DNA of 64,000 nt from Cryobacterium sp. PH29-G1 (GTDB taxonomy: Bacteria > Actinomycetota > Actinomycetes > Actinomycetales > Microbacteriaceae): contig NZ_JASISY010000012.1 in assembly GCF_030063365.1 (NCBI RefSeq), positions 1-64,000 on the forward strand. The letters run 5' to 3'. Numbering within the stretch: position 1 is the first letter of the stretch; the number at the start of each line of letters is the position of its first letter. Shown here in pieces: positions 21,082 through 30,171 of the stretch. Both the position numbers and the translations under genes were made by a program. Below the pieces are notes generated by a model. It saw only the letters and a list, made by a program, of their open reading frames with translations, searched no databases and was not told the DNA's origin.

Positions 21082-22608
21082 ATGGGACACGGCTTGAAGA
21101 GTACGTCGTCGGTTCCGTCCGGTCCCGCCCGCGAGAATCTGGTCGCGCTCGAGCGAGCACACGAATCCGCTGTCAATGACCGGGTGTTTCAGACCGGTGT
21201 GCGCCAGCTCGTGCAGGATTCCTGGCAGCGTTCGCTCTCGCTCAGCCTCAACCCGGCAATCGTGGCGCAGGAACGCACCTGGACCGATGCCGAACTGCGC
21301 GACCTGCGCAACCTGCATCCGCTCGCCGCGGTGTTGCCCGTCGTGCACAGCCTGCTGATCCGCCACGCCTTCGATGCCGAGCTACTGGTCGCGATCGGCG
21401 ACGAATCCGGTCGGCTGCTCTGGATCGACGGCGACCGGGTGCTGCGCCGTCAGGTGGAGGAAATGCTGTTCGTCGAGGGCGCCGATTGGTCGGAAGGTCA
21501 CGTCGGAACCAGCGCCCCGGGCACCGCCATCGCTCTGGATCGCGGAATTCAGATTCGGCGTGCGGAGCATTTCAATGCCCTCGCGCACCCGTGGAGTTGC
21601 ACGGCCGTGCCCATTCACGACCCGGACACCGGCAAGATCCTCGGCGTGATCGATATCACCGGCGGTGATCAGGCCGTCGCCCCGCAGACCCTGCCGCTCG
21701 TCGAAGCGGCCGTTGCCGCCATGGAAGCGGAGTTGCGCATTCAGCGTCTCGACGGGGGGCGCCTCGATGGTCGCCGCCTCGACGCGGAGCGCCTGGCGGG
21801 GGAACGCACCAACGAACAGCGCAGCAGTGAACAGCGCAGCGGCCAACAGCGCATTGGCGAGCAGCGCAACGACGAGCAGCGCAGCGATGAGCGGCGCAGC
21901 GACGTGAGCGACCGACCGGATTCCCGGCGCCGCCGCTCCAGCGTAGCCATGTTTTCTGCGGCCAACCGCGCCGCCGTTCCGGTCGGGTTCGGCGTACTCG
22001 GCAGCGACTACGGCCACCTCGAATGCGGCGACGTTGCCATCGACGTGAGTCCGCGACACGCCGAGATTCTCACGCTGCTGGCCTGGCACCGCGAGGGGCT
22101 CTCGGCCGATCGTCTCGCCTTTCTGCTCAGCGATCAGACCGGCAGTGGTCAGGTCAACAGCGTCGATACCCTGCGCGCGGAAATGGTGCGGGTGCGTAAA
22201 GTGCTCGAGCAGGTCACCCCATCGATTGTCATCGGCTCCCGCCCGTATCGGCTGCAGTCCCCACTTGAGCTCGATGCCCAACGGGTGCTCGCGTTTCTGG
22301 ATCGCGGAGCCCACCGCGTGGCCCTGGCCGCGTACCGCGGGCCGGTTCTGCCTAACTCGTTCTCCCCCGGAATCATCGATATTCGCACCGAGATCAGCGC
22401 GCGTCTGCGCGAGGCGATGTTGACGGATGCCTCCGTCGATCTGCTCCTGGAGTATGCGCGATCCGACGAGGCCACCTACGACTCCGAGGTCTGGCGCGCC
22501 TGCCTCGAACTGCTCCCGGCCCGTTCCCCCAAACGCGCCACCGTGGTCGCCCGCTTGAAACGCATCGACGATGAGCTCGGCGTACGGCAATCTTCGTCGC
22601 AGCGCTAA
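21082..22608 (+). CDS. GAF-domain transcriptional regulator (AcoR-like N-terminus)
   Basis: A 508-residue regulator. The N-terminus (VRQLVQDSWQRSLSLSLNP) and GAF domain (about residues 85-220; GADWSEGHVGTSAPGTAIAL, HPWSCTAVPIHDPDTGKILG) resemble AcoR-type sensors. No sigma-54 AAA domain follows; instead there is a charged linker of pentapeptide repeats (about residues 222-273), then a C-terminal region (HAEILTLLAWHREGLSADRL; VDTLRAEMVRVRKVLEQV) that looks like a winged-helix DNA-binding domain. It is directly upstream of and co-oriented with an aldehyde dehydrogenase and a DUF779 gene, so it is inferred to activate them in response to an aldehyde, alcohol or acetoin-like inducer. Confidence 0.85.
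   Translation: MGHGLKSTSSVPSGPARENLVALERAHESAVNDRVFQTGVRQLVQDSWQRSLSLSLNPAIVAQERTWTDAELRDLRNLHPLAAVLPVVHSLLIRHAFDAELLVAIGDESGRLLWIDGDRVLRRQVEEMLFVEGADWSEGHVGTSAPGTAIALDRGIQIRRAEHFNALAHPWSCTAVPIHDPDTGKILGVIDITGGDQAVAPQTLPLVEAAVAAMEAELRIQRLDGGRLDGRRLDAERLAGERTNEQRSSEQRSGQQRIGEQRNDEQRSDERRSDVSDRPDSRRRRSSVAMFSAANRAAVPVGFGVLGSDYGHLECGDVAIDVSPRHAEILTLLAWHREGLSADRLAFLLSDQTGSGQVNSVDTLRAEMVRVRKVLEQVTPSIVIGSRPYRLQSPLELDAQRVLAFLDRGAHRVALAAYRGPVLPNSFSPGIIDIRTEISARLREAMLTDASVDLLLEYARSDEATYDSEVWRACLELLPARSPKRATVVARLKRIDDELGVRQSSSQR
21745..21900. repeat. Two adjacent 15-bp in-frame arrays in the GAF regulator
   Basis: First array: four degenerate units encoding RLDGG, RLDGR, RLDAE, RLAGE. Second array (21811-21900): six units encoding NEQRS, SEQRS, GQQRI, GEQRN, DEQRS, DERRS. 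Both are 15-bp periodic and in frame, forming a highly charged, probably flexible or coiled linker between sensor and DNA-binding domains. Confidence 0.9.
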
Positions 22609-22795
22609 GCGCTCCAGAGCCTCGCTCTTCCCGATTCGCGGCACCGGATAATCGTGGCAGCGGCTCGGAGCATCCGGCGGTTCTGGCACACGGCAGCTGG
22701 TTGAGCACACCTCGCAACCTTCTGCAACGTTTGCTTTTCTACGATGATGACACCGCAGAACGCGGAACCGACACCGTCGTCGAATTAGGAGTGAC

Positions 22796-24319
22796 ATGAC
22801 CGTCTACGCAGCCCCCGGAACACCCGGCTCGAAAGTTACCTTCAAGTCTCGGTACGAGAACTGGATCGGCGGCGAATGGGTCGCCCCCGTCAAGGGTCAG
22901 TACTTCGAAGACATCACCCCCGTCACCGGCAAGCCGTTCGCCGAGGTCGCTCGCGGCACCGCCGAGGACATTGAGCTGGCCCTCGACGCCGCCCACAAGG
23001 CCGCACCGGCCTGGGGCAAGACCAGCGCTACCGAGCGTGCCGCCGTGCTCAACAAGATCGCCGACCGGATCGACGCCAACGTCGAGATGCTCGCCGTCGC
23101 CGAAACCTGGGACAACGGCAAAGCAGTGCGGGAAACCATCAACGCCGACATTCCCCTCGCCGCTGACCACTTCCGTTACTTCGCCTCGGCGATCCGCGCC
23201 CAGGACGGCGACCACGCCCAGCTCGACGGCGACACCGTCTCTTACCAGTTCCACGAACCGCTCGGCGTCGTCGGCCAGATCATCCCCTGGAACTTCCCCA
23301 TCCTGATGGCCGTCTGGAAGCTTGCCCCGGCCCTCGCCGCCGGCAATGCCATCGTGCTCAAGCCCGCCGAGCAGACCCCGGTCTCCATCCTCGTGCTGAT
23401 GGAACTCATCGCCGACATTCTCCCCCGGGGAGTGGTCAACGTGGTCAACGGCTTCGGCCTCGAGGCCGGTAAGCCGCTCGCCTCCAGCAACCGCATCCGC
23501 AAGATCGCGTTCACCGGTGAGACCTCGACCGGCCGCCTGATCCTGCAGTACGCCTCGGCCAACATCATCCCCTCTACCGTGGAGCTCGGCGGTAAAAGCC
23601 CGAATATCTTCTTCAGCGATGTCGCGGACCAAAACGACGCCTTCTACGACAAGGCCCAGGAAGGCTTCGTGCTGTTCGCCTTCAACCAGGGTGAAGTCTG
23701 CACGGCCCCCAGCCGGGCCCTGCTGCAGAAGCCCATCTACGACAGCTTCCTCGGCGATGCGGTCACCCGCGCGAAGAAGATCATCCAGGGCAACCCCCTC
23801 GACACCGACACCCAAATGGGCGCGCAGGCCAGCAACGACCAGCTCGAGAAGATCCTGTCCTACATCGACATCGGCACCAAGGAGGGCGCCAAGCTCGCCC
23901 TCGGCGGCGAACGCGCCGACCTCGGCGGCGACCTCACCGGCGGCTACTACGTGCAGCCGACCATCTTCGAAGGCCACAACAAGATGCGCCTGTTCCAGGA
24001 GGAGATCTTCGGACCGGTGCTCGCCGTGACGAGCTTCACCGACTACGACGATGCCATCTCCATCGCCAACGACACCATCTACGGTCTCGGTGCCGGCGTC
24101 TGGTCCCGCAACGGCAACGTCGCCTATCGCGCCGGTCGCGACATTCAGGCCGGACGAGTCTGGGTGAACAACTACCACGCCTACCCGGCCGGTGCAGCCT
24201 TCGGCGGCTACAAGAGCTCCGGCATCGGACGCGAGAACAACAAGCTCGCTCTCGGTCACTACCAGCAGACCAAAAACCTGCTCGTGTCCTACTCCGAAAA
24301 CAAGCTGGGCTTCTTCTAA
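22796..24319 (+). CDS. NAD-dependent aldehyde dehydrogenase (AldB/ExaC-like)
   Basis: Oxidises an aldehyde to the acid with NAD. The 507-residue protein has [20 protein letters not shown], the NAD-binding [11 protein letters not shown], the general base in [14 protein letters not shown] (Glu near 263), the nucleophile in [12 protein letters not shown] (Cys near 302), and the C-terminal [14 protein letters not shown]. Strongest similarity by eye is to acetaldehyde/ethanol- or acetoin-linked enzymes that pair with a DUF779 protein. AGGAG lies 5 nt before the ATG. Third codon positions are almost uniformly C or G, more extreme than neighbours, suggesting high expression. The upstream gap contains GCAACGTTTGC, a near-palindrome that could bind the regulator. 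Confidence 0.93.
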   Translation: MTVYAAPGTPGSKVTFKSRYENWIGGEWVAPVKGQYFEDITPVTGKPFAEVARGTAEDIELALDAAHKAAPAWGKTSATERAAVLNKIADRIDANVEMLAVAETWDNGKAVRETINADIPLAADHFRYFASAIRAQDGDHAQLDGDTVSYQFHEPLGVVGQIIPWNFPILMAVWKLAPALAAGNAIVLKPAEQTPVSILVLMELIADILPRGVVNVVNGFGLEAGKPLASSNRIRKIAFTGETSTGRLILQYASANIIPSTVELGGKSPNIFFSDVADQNDAFYDKAQEGFVLFAFNQGEVCTAPSRALLQKPIYDSFLGDAVTRAKKIIQGNPLDTDTQMGAQASNDQLEKILSYIDIGTKEGAKLALGGERADLGGDLTGGYYVQPTIFEGHNKMRLFQEEIFGPVLAVTSFTDYDDAISIANDTIYGLGAGVWSRNGNVAYRAGRDIQAGRVWVNNYHAYPAGAAFGGYKSSGIGRENNKLALGHYQQTKNLLVSYSENKLGFF

Positions 24320-24476
24320 ACCGTCCGTCCGCACGATCTGAGCCGCGGCAGAGCGCCCGACGGGTGGGAGTTCTGCCGTGGGTCTGGCCGGGGGGCTGTC
24401 AACGACGTAACGTCGTAGGCAGCCCCTTGGCCGTCCCGCATTCATTGCATTGCCCACTTCGCAGAAAGGTCCGTCA

Positions 24477-24983
24477 ATGTCGACACCTACGATCACCGCG
24501 GCGGTCACGATCGCCGGCGAAACCGTGCCACGCGTCGAACTCACCCCGGTGGCGGTCGATCTGCTCCGCAGCCTGTGGGACGAGTACGGCCCGCTCATGT
24601 TTCATCAGTCCGGTGGCTGCTGTGACGGCAGCTCACCGATGGTGTTCATGGCCGGCGAGTTCATCACGTCCGACCAGGATGTGCTCCTCGGTCGGTTCGA
24701 ACTGGCTCCGGCCGGTGAACCCAGCCAGCCGCTGGACTTCTGGATGTCGGCCGAGCAGTTCAACTACTGGAGCCACACTTTTCTCACGGTCGATGTCGTG
24801 CCGGGGCGCGGCAGCGGCTTCAGTGCTGAAGCACCACGCGGCGTGCGCTTTCTCATCCGTTCCGAGCTGATGACCACCATGACCCCGTTCGCCGGCACGG
24901 TCGACACCGCCGGCACGGACCGGGTCGAAGCCGATATCGCGGCCCCACCCGCCCCGATTTCCCCGCCGACGGCTCGCGTCTAG
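24477..24983 (+). CDS. DUF779 family protein
   Basis: A 168-residue cytoplasmic protein with the family hallmark HQSGGCCDGSSPM (about residues 43-55) and FWMSAEQFNYWSHT. DUF779 genes regularly sit next to aldehyde dehydrogenases and are thought to assist or protect them; the biochemical role is not established. The ATG at 24477 has AAAGG 7 nt upstream; an earlier in-frame start at 24450 adds nine unlikely residues. The C-terminal about 30 residues are Ala/Pro-rich. Its TAG is immediately followed by the TAG of convergent aroB, with no spacer. Confidence 0.9.
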   Translation: MSTPTITAAVTIAGETVPRVELTPVAVDLLRSLWDEYGPLMFHQSGGCCDGSSPMVFMAGEFITSDQDVLLGRFELAPAGEPSQPLDFWMSAEQFNYWSHTFLTVDVVPGRGSGFSAEAPRGVRFLIRSELMTTMTPFAGTVDTAGTDRVEADIAAPPAPISPPTARV

Positions 24984-26108
24984 CTACTGCCCGATGGCCT
25001 GGTAGGCGCTGAACAACAAAGAGGCATCCGGTCCTTCGAGGATGGTGGGCTTGCCGACATCGTCGAGGACCACGAAGCGCAGCATGCCGCTGCGGGTCTT
25101 CTTGTCGCGCTGCATGGTAGCGAGCAGGGTGGGCCAGCGACCCACGGGGTAGCCGGTGGGCAGGGTCAGCGATTCCAGAATGGTGCGGTGCCGGTCGACG
25201 ACCTCCACCGAAAGACGACCGCTGAGAGCGGCCAGCTCTGCCGCAAACATCATGCCGACGGCGACGGCGGCGCCGTGACGCCACCCGTAACGCTCGGCGT
25301 GCTCGACCGCATGGCCCAGGGTATGGCCGTAGTTGAGAATTTCGCGCAGGCCGGCCTCCTTGAAGTCCTCCCCCACGATCCGCGCTTTCATCGCGATCGC
25401 CAGTTCGATCAGCCGGCGGAACTCGGGGCTCGTCGGGTCTGTGGCCCGGTCAACATCCGCTTCGATGATGTCGAGTATTTCGGGAACCTGAATAAAACCG
25501 GCTTTGACGATTTCAGCGAAACCGGCGAGGATCTCGTTCCGCGGAAGTGCATCGAGCAGGTCGAGGTCGCAGAGCACGGCGGCGGGCGCGTAGAAGGTGC
25601 CCACGAGGTTCTTTCCCTCGGCGGTATTGATGCCGTTCTTGCCGCCGACGGCCGCGTCGACCATGCCGAGTACGCTCGTGGGAATCTGTATGAGCTTGAC
25701 ACCACGCAGCCAGGTTGCCGCGACAAATCCGGCCAGGTCGGTCACGGCGCCGCCACCAAGGCCGATTACGGCGTCGGTGCGACTGAAATCAGATTGCCCC
25801 ATGATGCCCCAGCAGAAGGCGGCTACCTCGACGCGCTTGGCGGCTTCGGCGTCGGGAACTTCGGCGAGCAGCACCTCGGAATAGGTCTCGAGCAGACTGT
25901 CGCGTAGGGCGACCGCGCGGGCGCCGACCGTGGAAGTGTGCACGATCAGCACCTTGTTGACGCCACTGCCCAACTGCTCGGCGACGGTACCGACCAGTCC
26001 ACGCCCCACACTGACCGGATAGCTGTCGATCCCCGTCACGGTGATCACGGTGGTGGCGGTCTGTTCAGCCTGGGTCATTTCGGTCATCCCTGAAAACTCA
26101 CTCATCAT
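24984..26108 (-). CDS. aroB: 3-dehydroquinate synthase
   Basis: Second step of the shikimate pathway; NAD- and metal-dependent. The 374-residue protein shows GLGGGAVTDLAGFVAATWLR (NAD loop), PTSVLGMVDAAVGGKNGINT, the metal ligands in LPRNEILAGFAEIVKAGF and LNYGHTLGHAVEHAERYGWR, and a C-terminal RDKKTRSGMLRFV. Two tandem ATGs (26108, 26105) overlap the aroK stop; later Met codons are possible starts because the first about 20 residues are not conserved. It ends back-to-back with the DUF779 gene. Confidence 0.96.
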   Translation of the reverse strand: MMSEFSGMTEMTQAEQTATTVITVTGIDSYPVSVGRGLVGTVAEQLGSGVNKVLIVHTSTVGARAVALRDSLLETYSEVLLAEVPDAEAAKRVEVAAFCWGIMGQSDFSRTDAVIGLGGGAVTDLAGFVAATWLRGVKLIQIPTSVLGMVDAAVGGKNGINTAEGKNLVGTFYAPAAVLCDLDLLDALPRNEILAGFAEIVKAGFIQVPEILDIIEADVDRATDPTSPEFRRLIELAIAMKARIVGEDFKEAGLREILNYGHTLGHAVEHAERYGWRHGAAVAVGMMFAAELAALSGRLSVEVVDRHRTILESLTLPTGYPVGRWPTLLATMQRDKKTRSGMLRFVVLDDVGKPTILEGPDASLLFSAYQAIGQ

Positions 26109-26619
26109 TTCTTTCTTGTATCCAGTTCACTATCTCGTCGGCAATGCCGCTGATAGGACGGTTGGAGGTGTCCAGACGAATCGTCGCGAGGGCCTCGTAG
26201 GTGGGGCGGCGTAGGTCGAAAATGCGTTCCCAGTCAGCGATGCCACCGGTCAGAAGCGGCCGTTTACTGCCGCCGAGGCGCGCCTGCACGGCCGCGGGGG
26301 TCACGCTCAGGTAGACGACGGTTGCGTCCTGGAGATCGGCTTGGGTATCGGCGTGCAGTACCGCTCCCCCGCCCAGAGACACGATGGCCGGCTCGCCGAG
26401 GGCCCAGTCGACCGCCTCACGCTCGATAATGCGAAAGTATTCCTCGCCCTCGCGGGCGAAGATTTCCGGGATCGGGCCGTAGGTTTCGACGATGCGCTTG
26501 TCGGTATCGATGAAGGGCACGCTAAGACCACGCGCCACGCGGCGACCGATCTTGGTCTTGCCGGCGGCCATGGGGCCGATGAACACAATCGGAAGGAGGG
26601 AATTGCGCAGTGTCAGCAT
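26098..26619 (-). CDS. aroK: Shikimate kinase
   Basis: Phosphorylates shikimate at the 3-OH. The 173-residue protein has the P-loop IGPMAAGKTKIGRRVA (residues about 14-29), the substrate motif FIDTDKRI, Walker B-like IVSLGGGAVLHADT, and the lid arginine segment GGSKRPLLTG. The start at 26619 has GGAG 5 nt upstream; reading further upstream runs through the aroC-aroK gap without homology. The stop overlaps aroB. Confidence 0.96.
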   Translation of the reverse strand: MLTLRNSLLPIVFIGPMAAGKTKIGRRVARGLSVPFIDTDKRIVETYGPIPEIFAREGEEYFRIIEREAVDWALGEPAIVSLGGGAVLHADTQADLQDATVVYLSVTPAAVQARLGGSKRPLLTGGIADWERIFDLRRPTYEALATIRLDTSNRPISGIADEIVNWIQERNDE

Positions 26620-26665
26620 CGTTGCTCCAGATCGGTTACGGCGTTCATGGTTACGGCGTTCACTG

Positions 26666-27874
26666 TTAAAGCGTCGAGTCGCTGGATGAGCCCGTGCGCA
26701 GGTTGGCGGGGATGTTGGCGAGGTAAGACTCGAGGTTGCGGCGGGTTTCACCGACCGAGTCACCGCCGAACTTCTCCAGCACCGAGTTTGCGAGTACGAG
26801 CGCCACCATTGCCTCGGCCACGACTCCGGCAGCCGGAACCGCGCAGACGTCGGAGCGCTGGTGGTGCGCCGGTGCCGGCTCACTCGTGGCGACATCCACC
26901 GTGCGCAGGGCCCGGGGAATCGTCGCGATCGGCTTCATCCCGGCACGTACCCGCAGTACGGTACCGGTGCTCATGCCGCCCTCGGTGCCGCCCGCCTTGT
27001 CGCTGAGCCGCACAATGGCACCATCAGCCTGAACCAGTTCGTCGTGCGCCGCCGAACCGCGACGGCGCGTGGTTTCGAAGCCGTCGCCGACCTCGACACC
27101 CTTGATCGCCTGAATGCCCATGAGGGCGGCCGCAAGCTGAGAATCCAGCCGCCGGTCCCAGTGTACGAAGGAGCCGAGTCCGGGGGGAAGGTTATAGGCG
27201 AGCACCTCGACCACACCGCCGAGGGTGTCGCCATCCTGATGCGCGGCATCCACTTCGGCCACCATCAGAGCGGATGTCGCGGGATCGAAGCAGCGCAGCA
27301 GGTCCGCGTCGAGGGCATCAAGATCTGCGGGTTCGGGCAACGGAGCGCCCTCGGGCACTCGCACCGGGCCGATGGCGATGGTGTGGCTGACCAGGGAGAT
27401 TCCCAGCTCGTTCAAGAACGACCTGGCCACAGCACCGAGTGCCACCCGCGCCGCGGTTTCGCGGGCACTGGCCCGCTCGAGTACCGGGCGGGCTTCATCA
27501 AAGCCGTATTTTTGCATGCCGGCGAGGTCGGCGTGGCCGGGCCGGGGCCGGGTCAGGGGCGCCCCGCGGCCACGGGCGAGGGTGCCCGGATCGACCGGTG
27601 CGGCGCTCATCACGTCGACCCATTTGGGCCATTCGGAGTTGCCGATGCGGAGTGCGACCGGACCGCCGAGGGTGAGACCGTGACGCACGCCACCGGAGAG
27701 GGTAAGTTCGTCCTCTTCAAATTTCATGCGCGCACCCCGGCCGTAGCCGAGCTTGCGGCGCGCCAGATCGAGACGGATCGAATCAAGGGTGACCGGAATT
27801 CCAGCGGGCAAACCCTCGACAATGGCGATGAGTTCGGGGCCGTGAGATTCTCCGGCAGTGAGCCAACGAAGCAT
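26666..27874 (-). CDS. aroC: Chorismate synthase
   Basis: Makes chorismate from EPSP using reduced FMN. The 402-residue protein has all three family signatures: [14 protein letters not shown] with [14 protein letters not shown] at the N-terminus, [28 protein letters not shown] central motif ([16 protein letters not shown]), and the C-terminal [17 protein letters not shown]. The C-terminal tail is Ser/Thr-rich ([10 protein letters not shown]). It sits a few nt after aroE and 46 nt before aroK, in the standard aroE-aroC-aroK-aroB order. Confidence 0.97.
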   Translation of the reverse strand: MLRWLTAGESHGPELIAIVEGLPAGIPVTLDSIRLDLARRKLGYGRGARMKFEEDELTLSGGVRHGLTLGGPVALRIGNSEWPKWVDVMSAAPVDPGTLARGRGAPLTRPRPGHADLAGMQKYGFDEARPVLERASARETAARVALGAVARSFLNELGISLVSHTIAIGPVRVPEGAPLPEPADLDALDADLLRCFDPATSALMVAEVDAAHQDGDTLGGVVEVLAYNLPPGLGSFVHWDRRLDSQLAAALMGIQAIKGVEVGDGFETTRRRGSAAHDELVQADGAIVRLSDKAGGTEGGMSTGTVLRVRAGMKPIATIPRALRTVDVATSEPAPAHHQRSDVCAVPAAGVVAEAMVALVLANSVLEKFGGDSVGETRRNLESYLANIPANLRTGSSSDSTL

Positions 27875-27879
27875 GATTA

Positions 27880-28743
27880 CTATCTTTCCACAGGGTCACG
27901 GGTCAGCGCGCCGCGCATGGCTGCGAGCACGGCTGACTCGTCGGGCAGGGGTTCGAACGGATCGGCGGTGACGAAGACCCGCACCTGAATCAGAGCCTGG
28001 TGCAGCAGCATGCCCAGGCCGTTCAGCACGGTACCGCCGGCCGCCTGCCACGACGACGCCACAGCACTCGGCCACGGTGAATACGCCACATCGAACAACA
28101 CGGCGCGTTCACGCAGTTCGAGCGGCAGCGGCACCGGCAGCACGGTTCCGCCCGGCAAGGCGCTGATCACGACGTCGCTGTCAACCCGCGTCGCACCGCT
28201 GAGGTCCTGCAGGTCAACGACCACGCCCAGTAATCGGCCGAGTTCGACCAGCGGCTGTGCCTTCTCCTGATCACGCACCAGAACGCTGACAGATTCGGTG
28301 CCGAGTTCCGCCGCCGCCATCAGAGCGGATGCCGCCGTCGCGCCGGCTCCGAGCAGGGTCACGTGGTTCGCCTGGGTGACTCCGCCCTCAGCCAAGGCGC
28401 GCACCAGACCCGCAACATCCGTGTTGTACCCGGTCAGTGTGCCGCGACCGTTGACCCGGCGCAGCAGCACCGTATTGACCGACCCGGTCAGCTGCGCCAC
28501 CCGATCAGAGTCGTCGATAAAGGGAAGCACCTCGTGCTTGAGCGGCATGGTGAGCGACAATCCGCGCCACTCCGGGCCCATCTTGCTCAGGAACATGGCC
28601 AACGAACCGCTCTTCACCTCGACGGCGTCGTAGGACCAGTCCAGGCCCAACTGCCGGTAGGCGGCCCGGTGCACCAACGGCGACCGGGAGTGTTTGATCG
28701 GCGAGCCGAGTACCGCAAGCCGATTCGACGTGAGACTATCCAT
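27880..28743 (-). CDS. aroE: Shikimate dehydrogenase
   Basis: Reduces 3-dehydroshikimate with NADPH. The 287-residue protein shows [20 protein letters not shown] (substrate loop), [17 protein letters not shown] with the catalytic Lys, GSVNTVLLR, the Rossmann [13 protein letters not shown], and the C-terminal [16 protein letters not shown]. The NADP-binding arginine region reads [13 protein letters not shown]. The ATG overlaps the mltG stop by 8 nt (ATGGATAG). Confidence 0.95.
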   Translation of the reverse strand: MDSLTSNRLAVLGSPIKHSRSPLVHRAAYRQLGLDWSYDAVEVKSGSLAMFLSKMGPEWRGLSLTMPLKHEVLPFIDDSDRVAQLTGSVNTVLLRRVNGRGTLTGYNTDVAGLVRALAEGGVTQANHVTLLGAGATAASALMAAAELGTESVSVLVRDQEKAQPLVELGRLLGVVVDLQDLSGATRVDSDVVISALPGGTVLPVPLPLELRERAVLFDVAYSPWPSAVASSWQAAGGTVLNGLGMLLHQALIQVRVFVTADPFEPLPDESAVLAAMRGALTRDPVER

Positions 28744-30169
28744 ATTCGGGGTGCTCCCTCATCCAGTTTTGCCAGAGCGTAACCGCGGCATCGTGCTCTT
28801 GCACGGTAGTGGAGAACACCGTCTCACCGGTGTCCAGGTTCACGGTCACGAAGAACAACCACGGTCCGTCGGCCGGATGCAGGGCGGCGTCGATCGCGAG
28901 GTCGCCCGGATTCGAGATGGGCCCGACGACCATGCCGGGATGCACGTAGGTGTTGTAGGCGTTACCGGCATCGGCGCGTTCGGCATCGGTCGTCGTGACC
29001 AGATGGGTGTTACCGGTGCCGTAGGCCACGGTCGCGTCGGATTGCAGCAGACCGCTCTCCCACTGGCCCGGGTCGAGCCGGTTGAGAAAGACCCGCGACA
29101 CCTTGTAGTAGTCGTCACGGAGACCGGCCTCGCGCTGAATCAGCGATGCGAACACAATCGTTGACCAGCGGTCCGCGACGGCAACCCCCGCCGCGTCGAG
29201 GGCCTTGTACTGACGGTTCACCATGGCCTGCAGAGCGATTTGGGCGGTGTCCCCCGGCGAGAATGTGTAGGTGGCGGGAAAGAGAAAGCCCTCGAGCGTC
29301 GTCGCTTCTGCAGGCAGCCCGAACGACGCAACGTTGGCCGCAGCGGCTTGAAGGTCGGCGAGGGGAATGTCGGTACCTTCGGAGATCGACTGGAGAACGT
29401 TGACGAGGGCGGTACCCTCGGGCACGACGACGGTCCGACTCAGTTTCGATTCCGGGTCGAGCAGCGCGTCGAGGGCAGTGCTCGCCACCATCTTCGTCTT
29501 GAGTTGATAGGCACCGGCCTGGAACACGGGTTCCGGTGCGGTCTGCAGCAGCACATCGTAGAACGCATCAAAACTCTTGACCACTCCCTCATCGACGAGC
29601 GTCGAAGCAATTTCGGAACCACCGTCGCCGTCGTGGATCATCACCACCACGTCCGTGCCGGTAGCGGCTTCTTCCGTAGTGAAATCGGGCGGTCCCTGTG
29701 TGGCGGCGATGATCTGGCTGATCGGGCCCTGCAGAAAAAGCACGGCACCGGCCACAAGCGCTGCCAGCACGACGAAGATGATCAGGCAGCCCCACGCCCC
29801 TTTGTGGCTTCGCCTCTCTCTGGGCGGGTCCTCGGCCAAGAGCGAGCGTCGATTCGCTCGACCGCGGCCGGATTCACCACTATGGTTCCCGGCCAGCACG
29901 TCGGTGGCATCGGTATCAAAGTCGGTGCCGGAATCGGCACCGTCGCTCGACCGCCTGGGCATCACTGGCAGTGCCGCGGGGACCCGAGCAGTCTCAGCCT
30001 TCTCAGCCTTCTCAGCCTTCTCAGCCTTCTCAGCCTTCTCAGCCTTCTCAGCCTTCTCAGCCTTCTCAGCCTTCTCAGTCTTCTCAGCCGCAGCCTGATC
30101 CGCTGCGGCCTGCTCCGCCCGCCACTGACGGCGGCTCGGCAGGGGCTCTTGCGGGGTGTCTCTCGGCAC
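28736..30169 (-). CDS. mltG: Endolytic murein transglycosylase MltG with a KAE-repeat N-terminus
   Basis: Cleaves nascent peptidoglycan and sets glycan chain length; formerly YceG. The 477-residue protein has a charged N-terminal cytoplasmic region with an array of Lys-Ala-Glu repeats (about residues 30-58), one membrane helix (about 130-150; LIIFVVLAALVAGAVLFLQ) and an extracytoplasmic YceG domain. The catalytic Glu lies in ASLIQREAGLRDDYYKVSRV. GTG start with GAGG 8 nt upstream, just after the ruvX stop. The repeat makes the cytoplasmic tail longer than usual; a helical or coiled rod is inferred. Confidence 0.94.
   Translation of the reverse strand: MPRDTPQEPLPSRRQWRAEQAAADQAAAEKTEKAEKAEKAEKAEKAEKAEKAEKAEKAETARVPAALPVMPRRSSDGADSGTDFDTDATDVLAGNHSGESGRGRANRRSLLAEDPPRERRSHKGAWGCLIIFVVLAALVAGAVLFLQGPISQIIAATQGPPDFTTEEAATGTDVVVMIHDGDGGSEIASTLVDEGVVKSFDAFYDVLLQTAPEPVFQAGAYQLKTKMVASTALDALLDPESKLSRTVVVPEGTALVNVLQSISEGTDIPLADLQAAAANVASFGLPAEATTLEGFLFPATYTFSPGDTAQIALQAMVNRQYKALDAAGVAVADRWSTIVFASLIQREAGLRDDYYKVSRVFLNRLDPGQWESGLLQSDATVAYGTGNTHLVTTTDAERADAGNAYNTYVHPGMVVGPISNPGDLAIDAALHPADGPWLFFVTVNLDTGETVFSTTVQEHDAAVTLWQNWMREHPEYG
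29993..30082. repeat. 9-bp tandem array inside mltG (KAE repeats)
   Basis: Nine perfect copies of CTCAGCCTT followed by one variant (CTCAGTCTT). On the minus strand each unit encodes Lys-Ala-Glu in frame. Perfect identity implies recent expansion and likely length variation between strains. Confidence 0.95.
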
Positions 30170-30171
30170 AG

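Noticed and set aside
22739..24598. 619-codon open frame antisense to the aldehyde dehydrogenase
   Set aside because: Valine/glycine/aspartate-rich mirror of a strongly GC3-biased gene; no domain and no ribosome site.
29993..30082. Regular repeats resembling a CRISPR-like array
   Set aside because: Units are 9 bp with no spacers and encode KAE in frame inside mltG.
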